From NCBI RefSeq assembly GCF_000282995.1, contig NZ_ALEE01000580.1:1-8511 (forward strand): a stretch of 8,511 nucleotides of DNA. Direction: 5' to 3'. Each line of letters opens with the position of its first letter. The first letter of the stretch is position 1. Positions 1-4,989 of the stretch are shown here, one piece after another. The notes beneath the pieces were generated by a model. That model was not told the origin of the DNA. It searched no databases and saw nothing but the letters and a program-made list of their open reading frames with translations. The position numbers and the translations under genes are program-made. Origin of the DNA: Melaminivora alkalimesophila (lineage in GTDB: Bacteria; Pseudomonadota; Gammaproteobacteria; Burkholderiales; Burkholderiaceae_C).

Positions 1-145
1 TGGCGCGCAGCGGCTCGCACTCCAGCCGCATGAACTCGTCGTCGAGCCAGCGGCGCGCCTGCTCCACTTCCATGGGTTGGCTGCCCTGCAGGTCCAGGCG
101 CAGCTCTTCGCCGGGGCTCAGGGTGATCAGAACTTCGCTATGCAT
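1..145 (-). CDS. Unrecognised small protein, N-terminal part (cut by window edge)
   Basis: The first 48 residues are visible, starting MHSEVLITLSPGEELRLDLQ, and the frame runs off the left edge without a stop. I do not recognise the family. The visible part has a short, beta-like N-terminus (VLITLSPGEELRLDL) and then an acidic, helical-looking stretch (VEQARRWLDDEFMRLE). There is no signal peptide or membrane segment, so it is probably cytoplasmic. The gene begins 50 nt after the aroG stop on the same strand with no terminator between them, so it is probably cotranscribed with aroG and would share its attenuation control. The ATG at 145 is the only good start; only a weak purine-rich stretch (AAGGCAGCGAGA) precedes it. 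The open frame, codon use like its neighbours and tight spacing support a real gene. Function is unknown. Confidence 0.6.
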   Translation of the reverse strand, partial: MHSEVLITLSPGEELRLDLQGSQPMEVEQARRWLDDEFMRLECEPLRA

Positions 146-195
146 GGTGTCTCGCTGCCTTGTGGGTTCGGTCGGAATGGAAATCGGGGCCGAGC

Positions 196-1320
196 TTACA
201 CCGTGCCGCGGCGCGTGCGCACCGCAGCCGCCAGTTCCGCCAGGCAGGCGTCCGAATCGTCCCAGCCCAGGCAGGCATCGGTGATGCTCTTGCCCCACTC
301 CAGCGCGCGCGGATCGTCCTGGCCGGGGGTGAACTTCTGGGCGCCGGCCTGCAGGTGGCTCTCGATCATCACGCCGAAGATGTGGCGCGAGCCGCCGGCG
401 ATCTGACCGGCGATGTCGCGCGCCACGTCGCGCTGGCGCTCGTGCTGCTTGGCGCTGTTGGCGTGGCTGCAGTCCACCATCAGCGAGGGATGCAGCCCGG
501 CCGCCTCCAGCTCCCGGCAGGCGGCCAGCACGCTGGCGGCGTCGTAGTTGGGTGCCTTGCCGCCGCGCAGGATGACGTGGCAATCCTGGTTGCCGGCGGT
601 GTGGACGATCGCCACCTGGCCGTTCTTGTGCACCGACAGGAAGTGGTGGCCACGGCTGGCGGACTGGATGGCATCGGTGGCGATGCGGATGTTGCCGTCG
701 GTGCCGTTCTTGAAGCCGATCGGCGCCGAGATGCCCGAGGCCAGTTCGCGGTGCACCTGGCTTTCGGTGGTGCGCGCACCGATGGCGCCCCAGCTGATCA
801 GGTCGCCGATGTACTGCGGGCTGATCACGTCCAGGAACTCGCTGCCCGCCGGCACGCCCAGGCGGTTGATGTCGATCAGCAGCTGGCGCGCGATGCGCAG
901 GCCCTCGTCGATGCGGTAGCTGCCGTCCAGGTAGGGGTCGTTGATCAGGCCCTTCCAGCCGACGGTGGTGCGGGGCTTTTCGAAATAGACGCGCATCACG
1001 ATCTCGAGCTCGTCGCGGTACTGTTCACGCGCCGCCTGCAGGCGCCGGGCGTACTCCAGCGCCGCCTCCGGGTTGTGGATCGAGCAGGGGCCGATCACCA
1101 CCAGCAGGCGGTCGTCCGTGCCGGACATGATGCGGCCGATGGAGCGGCGCGTGGTGGCGATCAGGCTCTCCACTTCGGAGCCTCGGATCGGGAAGAAGCG
1201 GATCAGGTGGTCGGGTGGCGGCAGCACGGTGATGTCCTGGATGCGTTGGTCGTCGGTCTGGCTGGTGCGTTGGTCGACGTCGCGATACCAGGTATCGGGG
1301 CTGGGGATGCGTGCGTTCAT
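196..1320 (-). CDS. aroG: 3-deoxy-7-phosphoheptulonate (DAHP) synthase, class I
   Basis: Condenses phosphoenolpyruvate and erythrose 4-phosphate to DAHP, the first committed step of aromatic amino acid synthesis; cytoplasmic. The 374-residue product aligns along its whole length with E. coli AroG/F/H (about 350 aa). Visible family motifs are GPCSIHNP, KPRTTVGWKGLINDP, GARTTESQVHRELASG, GFKNGTDG, DCSHANS and IESHL. The metal ligands known in E. coli AroG (Cys61, His268, Glu302, Asp326) correspond to Cys79, His286, Glu320 and Asp348. Many residues of the AroG phenylalanine pocket are kept (the DD.RI motif near residues 23-27, the SPQY segment and FLSV), so allosteric control is likely, but the inhibitor cannot be assigned from sequence. 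The start at 1320 is chosen because GAGAGG lies 5 nt upstream and homology begins soon after. The frame stays open upstream to 1581, but that extension would cross the attenuator terminator and does not resemble DAHP synthase. An N-terminal extension of roughly 17 residues relative to E. coli is present. Confidence 0.97.
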   Translation of the reverse strand: MNARIPSPDTWYRDVDQRTSQTDDQRIQDITVLPPPDHLIRFFPIRGSEVESLIATTRRSIGRIMSGTDDRLLVVIGPCSIHNPEAALEYARRLQAAREQYRDELEIVMRVYFEKPRTTVGWKGLINDPYLDGSYRIDEGLRIARQLLIDINRLGVPAGSEFLDVISPQYIGDLISWGAIGARTTESQVHRELASGISAPIGFKNGTDGNIRIATDAIQSASRGHHFLSVHKNGQVAIVHTAGNQDCHVILRGGKAPNYDAASVLAACRELEAAGLHPSLMVDCSHANSAKQHERQRDVARDIAGQIAGGSRHIFGVMIESHLQAGAQKFTPGQDDPRALEWGKSITDACLGWDDSDACLAELAAAVRTRRGTV

Positions 1321-1325
1321 GGCTG

Positions 1326-1331
1326 CCTCTC
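1326..1331 (-). promoter_or_regulatory. Shine-Dalgarno sequence of aroG
   Basis: GAGAGG on the minus strand lies 5 nt before the ATG at 1320. It decides the start against the longer open frame. It is one of only two clear Shine-Dalgarno sequences in the window, in keeping with aroG being translated from within a long leader transcript. Confidence 0.7.
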
Positions 1332-1336
1332 GTGGA

Positions 1337-1360
1337 TGGAAGGGGGAGTTGGAAGGGGGA
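1337..1360 (-). repeat. Two tandem copies of an 11-nt pyrimidine-rich motif in the aroG 5' UTR
   Basis: On the minus strand TCCCCCTTCCA occurs twice (1360-1350 and 1347-1337), separated by 2 nt, so the repeat period is 13 nt. It lies between the attenuator terminator and the aroG Shine-Dalgarno. Being C/U-rich, it should be unstructured after the terminator and could pair with the G-rich Shine-Dalgarno. It may equally be a chance duplication. No function is assigned. Confidence 0.6.
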
Positions 1361-1370
1361 TCGGGCCAAC

Positions 1371-1405
1371 AAAAAACCGCCGGGCTGCTGGCAGCTGCGG
1401 CGGTT
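1371..1405 (-). terminator. Intrinsic terminator acting as the aroG attenuator
   Basis: On the minus strand an 8-bp perfect stem AACCGCCG / CGGCGGTT (1405-1398 with 1382-1375) encloses 15 nt that can form a further small stem (GCTG/CAGC). It runs directly into six T residues (1376-1371). This is a textbook intrinsic terminator. It lies upstream of, not after, the gene it precedes: its T-run ends about 50 nt before the aroG ATG and it follows the leader-peptide stop codon by about 45 nt. On the plus strand the stem is not followed by a good T-run, so it is directional. Its position means it must be conditionally bypassed for aroG to be expressed. Confidence 0.9.
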
Positions 1406-1517
1406 CTTGGGGGAGGGTTCTGCTGGGTTCTGGGGTGCGCGTGTACCTCTCTCATCCGCCGTGGACAGAGAACCAAAAGTAAAACCAGAAGGAGGAGGAC
1501 GCGGCGCGCAGGGCGGA
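1398..1517 (-). promoter_or_regulatory. Mutually exclusive RNA pairing segments of the aroG attenuator
   Basis: Four short segments fit a classical attenuator. Segment 1 is TCCGCC at 1517-1512 (leader codons 2-3). Segment 2 is CGGCGGA at 1461-1455 (last leader codons before the stop). Segment 3 is CCGCCG at 1403-1398 (5' arm of the terminator). Segment 4 is its 3' arm. Segment 1 can pair with 2, 2 with 3, or 3 with 4. A ribosome stalled on the aromatic codons would leave 2 free to pair with 3 and break the terminator. A ribosome reaching the stop codon would cover 2 and permit termination. In addition GGTTCT at 1474-1469, inside the aromatic codons, can pair with any of three AGAACC copies at 1402-1407, 1416-1421 and 1426-1431. 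Complementarity is read directly; the switching model is inferred and no folding energies were computed. Confidence 0.65.
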
Positions 1518-1520
1518 CAT
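1452..1520 (-). CDS. Aromatic-rich leader peptide controlling aroG
   Basis: A 22-codon ORF begins MSALRAASSS, continues FWFYFWF and ends SVHGG before TGA. Seven consecutive aromatic codons (four Phe, two Trp, one Tyr) lie at codons 11-17, a composition essentially never seen by chance in DNA this GC-rich. The ORF ends about 45 nt before an intrinsic terminator that precedes aroG. This is the signature of a leader peptide whose translation reports supply of charged tRNAs, as in the E. coli trp and pheA leaders. The peptide itself probably has no function after synthesis. There is no Shine-Dalgarno; a -10-like TACATT ends 7 nt before the ATG, so the transcript may be leaderless. Too short for routine gene callers. 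The frame differs from that of aroG. Confidence 0.88.
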   Translation of the reverse strand: MSALRAASSSFWFYFWFSVHGG

Positions 1521-1527
1521 GCGATTC

Positions 1528-1554
1528 AATGTAGCACGAATTGCGGCGCTGCAA
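1528..1554 (-). promoter_or_regulatory. Candidate promoter of the aroG leader transcript
   Basis: On the minus strand TACATT (1533-1528) is preceded by TGC, giving an extended -10 element. TTGCAG (1554-1549) is a possible -35, although the 15-nt spacer is short. The predicted start of transcription falls at about 1521-1519, on or next to the leader-peptide ATG. No TyrR-type operator is visible nearby. tldD lies upstream on the same strand, so read-through from it is also possible. Confidence 0.5.
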
Positions 1555-1555
1555 C

Positions 1556-1575
1556 ATGGGGCGGCGTTGCCCCAT
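1556..1575 (-). other. Inverted repeat between tldD and the aroG promoter
   Basis: ATGGGGC and GCCCCAT form a perfect 7-bp inverted repeat around a 6-nt loop, 18 nt after the tldD stop. There is no T-run on either side, so it is not a convincing intrinsic terminator. It could stabilise the tldD mRNA 3' end or be an operator, as it lies just upstream of the candidate -35 of the leader promoter. Confidence 0.4.
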
Positions 1576-1593
1576 CGCCACAGCACCCCGACT

Positions 1594-3054
1594 TCAGGCC
1601 GTGCCCCCCACGGTCAGGCCCTCGATGCGCAGGGTCGGCTGGCCTACGCCCACCGGCACGCTCTGGCCCTCCTTGCCGCAGGTGCCCACGCCGCTGTCGA
1701 GCTGCAGGTCGTTGCCGATCATGGTCACTTTCTTCAGCGACTCGGGGCCACTGCCGATCAGCGTCGCGCCCTTGACGGGGTACTGGATCCGGCCGTCCTC
1801 CACCCAGAAGGCCTCGCTGGCCGAGAACACGAACTTGCCGCTGGTGATGTCCACTTGGCCGCCACCGAAATTGGTGGCGTACAGGCCGCGCCGGATGCTG
1901 GCGACGATCTCGGCCGGGTCCTTGTCGCCGCCCAGCATGTAGGTGTTGGTCATGCGCGGCATGGGCAGGTGGGCGTAGCTCTCGCGCCGGCCGTTGCCCG
2001 TGGGGGCGACGCCCATCAGGCGGGCGTTGAGGCTGTCCTGGATGTAGCCGCGCAGGATGCCGTCCTCGATCAGCACGTTCTTCTGCGTGGCGTGGCCCTC
2101 GTCGTCCACGTTCAGCGAGCCGCGCCGGTCGGCGATGGTGCCATCGTCGAGCACCGTGACGCCGCGCGCCGCCACGCGCTCGCCGATGCGGCCGCTGAAG
2201 GCACTCGAGCCCTTGCGGTTGAAGTCGCCCTCCAGGCCGTGGCCGACAGCCTCGTGCAGCAGCACACCGGGCCAGCCCGGGCCGAGCACCACCGTCATCT
2301 CGCCGGCCGGCGCGGGGCGCGCGTCCAGGTTGGTCAGGGCGGCGTTGACGGCCTCCTGGGCGTACTGCGCGATCTGCTCGTCCGAGAAGTAGGCCAGGCC
2401 GAGGCGGCCGCCGCCGCCGGACGAGCCCACCTCGCGCCGCCCGTCCTGCTCGGCGATCACGGTGATCGACAGGCGCACCAGCGGCCGCACGTCGGCCGCC
2501 AGCAGGCCGTCGGCACGCGCCACCAGCACCACGTCGTACTCGGCCGCCAGGCCGGCCATGACCTGCACCACGCGCGGATCGCGCGCGCGCGCCAGCTGCT
2601 CGGCGCGCTCCAGCAGCCGGACCTTGGCGGTGCTGTCCATGCTGGCGATCGGATCCAGCCCGGCGTACAGCGAGCGGCTGGGCGCCACCTTCTTGCGCCC
2701 CACCCGCCCGCGCCCCGACTGGCCGGCGGCGGAGATCGAGCGCACGGTGGCGGCCGCATCCATCAGCGAGGCCAGCGAGATGTCGTCGGAGTAGGCAAAG
2801 GCCGTCTTCTCGCCGCTCACCGCGCGCACGCCCACGCCCTGGTCGATGGAGAACGAGCCCGTCTTGACGATGCCTTCCTCCAGGCTCCAGCCCTCGTGGC
2901 GGGTGTACTGGAAGTACAGGTCGGCGTCGTCGACCTGGTGCGCGCGGATGTGTGCCAGGGCGCGCGACAGGTGCGTCTCGTCCAGCCCGAAGGGCGTGAG
3001 CAGCAGCTCACGGGCGATGGCCAGGCGCTCGATGGTGGGTTCGCGGGAGATCAT
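1594..3054 (-). CDS. tldD: Metalloprotease subunit TldD
   Basis: TldD forms a cytoplasmic metalloprotease with TldE (PmbA). In E. coli the pair removes the microcin B17 leader peptide and degrades the antitoxin CcdA. The 486-residue product (E. coli TldD is 481) matches the family along its whole length: LYFQYTRHEGWSLEEGIVK and IDQGVGVRAVSGEKTAFAY near the N-terminus, DGLLAADVRPLVRLS in the middle, then the zinc-binding HEAVGH at residues 267-272 (HExxxH), GHGLEGDFNRKG, TGNGRRESYAHLPMPRMTNT and the C-terminal VGTCGKEGQ with Cys459. All residues expected for an active enzyme appear present, and HExxxH distinguishes it from TldE, which lacks it. No tldE is in this window. The ATG at 3054 is the only start fitting the homology; it has no Shine-Dalgarno, but TAAAAT ends 6 nt upstream. 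rodA ends 53 nt upstream on the same strand, so the two may be cotranscribed. Confidence 0.97.
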   Translation of the reverse strand: MISREPTIERLAIARELLLTPFGLDETHLSRALAHIRAHQVDDADLYFQYTRHEGWSLEEGIVKTGSFSIDQGVGVRAVSGEKTAFAYSDDISLASLMDAAATVRSISAAGQSGRGRVGRKKVAPSRSLYAGLDPIASMDSTAKVRLLERAEQLARARDPRVVQVMAGLAAEYDVVLVARADGLLAADVRPLVRLSITVIAEQDGRREVGSSGGGGRLGLAYFSDEQIAQYAQEAVNAALTNLDARPAPAGEMTVVLGPGWPGVLLHEAVGHGLEGDFNRKGSSAFSGRIGERVAARGVTVLDDGTIADRRGSLNVDDEGHATQKNVLIEDGILRGYIQDSLNARLMGVAPTGNGRRESYAHLPMPRMTNTYMLGGDKDPAEIVASIRRGLYATNFGGGQVDITSGKFVFSASEAFWVEDGRIQYPVKGATLIGSGPESLKKVTMIGNDLQLDSGVGTCGKEGQSVPVGVGQPTLRIEGLTVGGTA

Positions 3055-3060
3055 CGTCGC

Positions 3061-3066
3061 ATTTTA
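3061..3066 (-). promoter_or_regulatory. -10-like hexamer before tldD
   Basis: TAAAAT on the minus strand (5 of 6 matches to TATAAT) ends 6 nt before the tldD ATG. I see no -35 at the usual distance. Transcription from it would start about at the ATG. It may instead be only an A/T-rich, unstructured patch that helps initiation in the absence of a Shine-Dalgarno. Confidence 0.35.
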
Positions 3067-3107
3067 GGCAGCCGCCCGCAGCCGCGCTGGCGCCGGGGCT
3101 ACCCGCG

Positions 3108-4301
3108 CTACCCGTGCTCGGCGCCCTCGCGCTGCGCGCGCGCCACCGACATCAGCACGCCCAGCGCCAGCCCGAGCGTGGCCATGGCGGTGCCGCCGTA
3201 GCTGATGAAGGGCAGCGGCACGCCCACCACCGGCAGGATGCCGCTGACCATGCCCATGTTCACGAAGGCATAGGCAAAGAAGATCATCGCCACGGCGCTG
3301 GCCATCAGGCGCTCGAACAGGGTGTCGGCGCGCGCGGCGATCGCCAGGCCCCGCCACACCAGCAGCAGGAAGCAGCCGATCAGCACCAGGTTGCCGACCA
3401 GCCCGAACTCTTCGGAGAAGGCGGCGAAGATGAAGTCGGTGGTGCGCTCGGGGATGAACTCCAGGTGCGTCTGCGTGCCGGCCATGAAACCCTTGCCCCA
3501 CAGGCCGCCCGAGCCGATGGCGATCATGCCCTGGATGATGTGAAAACCCTTGCCCAGCGGGTCGCGCGTCGGGTCGAGCAGGGTGCAGATGCGCTGCTGC
3601 TGATAGTTGTGCAAGACCGGCCAGCGCACCCCGTCGGCGCAGATCTGCGGCTCGAACCAGACCACCAGCGCGATGCCGATGGCGCCCAGGATGACCGGCG
3701 GCAGCACCAGCTTCCACGGCAGGCCGGCAAAGAAGATGACCGAGGCGCCGGCCGCCAGCACCAGGAGGGCGGTGCCCAGGTCGGGCTGCTTCATGATCAG
3801 GCCCACGGGCAGCGCCAGCAGCAGCGCGGCGACGATGAAGTCGAGCGCCCGGATCTGGCCCTCGCGCTTCTGGAACCACCAGGCGAGCAGCAGCGGCATA
3901 GCGATCTTCATCAGCTCGCTGGGCTGCACCACCACGCCGATGTTGATCCAGCGCTGCGCGCCCTTCTTGGTGATGCCGAACAGCGCCACCGCCACCAGCA
4001 GCGCCAGGCCGAGCACGTACAGCGGCACGGCCAGCGCCATCAGCCGCTGGGGCCGCACCTGCGCCACCACGAACATCACGCCGGCGGCCAGCAGCATGTT
4101 GCGTCCGTGGTCGGCAAAGCGCGTGCCGTGGTCGAAGCCGGCCGAATACATGGCGACCAGCCCAAGGCCGGCGAGCAGCAGCAGCAGCCCGATCAGCGGC
4201 CAGTCGAAGCCGCGCAGCAGCGGCAGCACGCGCTGCGCCAGGGTGGGCGAGCGGAACGCCGCCGGGTGGGTGGAGGTGGAAGTCGGCTTGGCAGAGGCCA
4301 T
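3108..4301 (-). CDS. rodA: Rod-shape peptidoglycan polymerase RodA (SEDS family)
   Basis: RodA is the SEDS glycosyltransferase that polymerises lipid II into glycan strands during cell elongation, working with PBP2 (MrdA) and the MreBCD system in the inner membrane. The 397-residue product has about ten hydrophobic membrane segments starting near residue 31 (WPLIGLLLLLAGLGLVAMYS). Family motifs are AQRWINIG, QPSELMKIAMPLLLAW, KQPDLGTAL, LLDPTRDPLGKGFHIIQG, ERTTDFIFAAFSEEFGLVGN and PLPFISYGGT. Asp289 in the TTDFIFA motif corresponds to the essential SEDS aspartate (Asp262 in E. coli RodA). The usual longer periplasmic loop is present before the LLDP motif. The ATG at 4301 is preferred over an upstream in-frame ATG at 4343, which would overlap the divergent gene. 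There is no Shine-Dalgarno, but GATAAT ends 9 nt upstream. mrdA and mreBCD are not adjacent on the upstream side, where the divergent yqiA lies. Confidence 0.95.
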   Translation of the reverse strand: MASAKPTSTSTHPAAFRSPTLAQRVLPLLRGFDWPLIGLLLLLAGLGLVAMYSAGFDHGTRFADHGRNMLLAAGVMFVVAQVRPQRLMALAVPLYVLGLALLVAVALFGITKKGAQRWINIGVVVQPSELMKIAMPLLLAWWFQKREGQIRALDFIVAALLLALPVGLIMKQPDLGTALLVLAAGASVIFFAGLPWKLVLPPVILGAIGIALVVWFEPQICADGVRWPVLHNYQQQRICTLLDPTRDPLGKGFHIIQGMIAIGSGGLWGKGFMAGTQTHLEFIPERTTDFIFAAFSEEFGLVGNLVLIGCFLLLVWRGLAIAARADTLFERLMASAVAMIFFAYAFVNMGMVSGILPVVGVPLPFISYGGTAMATLGLALGVLMSVARAQREGAEHG

Positions 4302-4341
4302 GGGGGCGAAATTATCCGCTGCCCGGGCACAATGCCCTTCC
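4302..4341. promoter_or_regulatory. 40-bp divergent promoter region of rodA and the yqiA-like gene
   Basis: This gap must hold the start signals for both divergent units. On the minus strand GATAAT (4316-4311) ends 9 nt before the rodA ATG. On the plus strand CACAAT (4328-4333) ends 8 nt before the yqiA-like ATG. The two hexamers are only 11 bp apart, so polymerase could hardly occupy both at once. GCCCGGGC (4321-4328) and GGGCA-CAA-TGCCC (4325-4337) are small palindromes overlapping the plus-strand hexamer and could be an operator. Clear -35 boxes are not visible; they would have to fall inside the opposing gene's first bases. Confidence 0.45.
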
Positions 4342-4932
4342 ATGGCCCGAACGCACTTGCTCTACCTGCATGGTTTCCGCTCCTCGCCGCAGTCCATGAA
4401 GGCCCGGATGGTCGCCGCGCACGTGGCGACGCGCCATCCCGACGCCGTGTTCTGGTGCCCGCAGCTGCCGCCCTCGCCGCGCGCCGCCATGGCGCTGGTG
4501 GCCGAGGGCATCGCGGCCTGGCCGGACGGGGCGGCCATGGTGGTGATCGGCTCCTCGCTGGGCGGCTACTACGCGAGCTGGGTGGCGCACCAGCGCGGCT
4601 GCGCGAGCGTGCTGCTCAACCCGGCGGTGGATCCGGCGCGCGACCTGGCGCGCTACATCGGCGAGCAGACCGCGTGGCACTCGCCCGAGGAGCGTTTCTT
4701 CTTCCGCGCCGAATACATCGACGAGCTGCGTGCGCTCGACGTGCGCGGGCACGGCCCCGCCGGCCCGCAGCTGCTGATCGCCGCCCAGGGCGACGAGCTG
4801 CTCGACTGGCGCGAGATGGTGGCGCGCTACCCCGAGGCGCGCCAGCTCGTGCTGCCCGGGGGCGACCACGCGCTGAGCAATTTTCCGGAGCTGCTGCCGC
4901 AGGTGATGGCCTTCTGCGACCTGGTGGGCTGA
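4342..4932 (+). CDS. yqiA: YqiA-type alpha/beta-hydrolase esterase
   Basis: A 196-residue small serine esterase of the YqiA/YcfP family; E. coli YqiA (193 aa) has esterase activity on short acyl and CoA-type substrates, but the physiological substrate is unclear. The N-terminal strand and oxyanion-loop motif LLYLHGFRSSPQS (from residue 6), PQLPPSP, the nucleophile elbow GSSLGGYYASW with Ser72, LNPAV, AAQGDELLDW with Asp151 and LPGGDHALSNF with His176 give a complete Ser-Asp-His triad. There is no signal peptide, so it is cytoplasmic. The start at 4342 fits the family N-terminus exactly; there is no Shine-Dalgarno, but CACAAT ends 8 nt upstream. It is the first gene of the plus-strand group and is followed after 57 nt by the RNB ribonuclease. 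Family assignment is firm, substrate is not. Confidence 0.93.
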   Translation: MARTHLLYLHGFRSSPQSMKARMVAAHVATRHPDAVFWCPQLPPSPRAAMALVAEGIAAWPDGAAMVVIGSSLGGYYASWVAHQRGCASVLLNPAVDPARDLARYIGEQTAWHSPEERFFFRAEYIDELRALDVRGHGPAGPQLLIAAQGDELLDWREMVARYPEARQLVLPGGDHALSNFPELLPQVMAFCDLVG

Positions 4933-4974
4933 AGGGGCGGCGGGGTGCGGCCGCGGCGGCCCCGGCCCGCATGG

Positions 4975-4980
4975 GAAAAT
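4975..4980 (+). promoter_or_regulatory. -10-like hexamer before the RNB ribonuclease gene
   Basis: GAAAAT ends 9 nt before the ATG at 4990, within the small inverted repeat GGGAAAATCCC. The 57-nt intergenic gap is otherwise strongly GC-rich, with a possible hairpin GGCCG-CGG-CGGCC at about 4949-4961 and no T-run. There is no Shine-Dalgarno: the nine bases before the ATG are pyrimidines except none in the AGGAGG pattern. No -35 is evident. Confidence 0.35.
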
Positions 4981-4989
4981 CCCCTCCCT

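Noticed and set aside
1556..1575. Intrinsic terminator for tldD
   Set aside because: The 7-bp inverted repeat is sound, but no T-run follows on the minus strand, so it is reported only as an inverted repeat.
196..1581. Longer 461-residue reading of aroG starting at 1581
   Set aside because: The extra 87 residues would be translated across the promoter, leader ORF and attenuator terminator, have no likeness to DAHP synthase, and contain a leucine run (VLLLLVLLLVL) that is only the frame-shifted image of the aromatic codons. The ATG at 1320 has a Shine-Dalgarno.
4301..4343. Alternative rodA start at 4343
   Set aside because: It would add 14 residues unlike RodA (MEGHCARAADNFAP) and overlap the start of the divergent esterase gene.
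4933..4989. Terminator between the yqiA-like and RNB genes
   Set aside because: A GC-rich hairpin is possible at about 4949-4961, but there is no T-run and many alternative pairings exist in this GC-only stretch.
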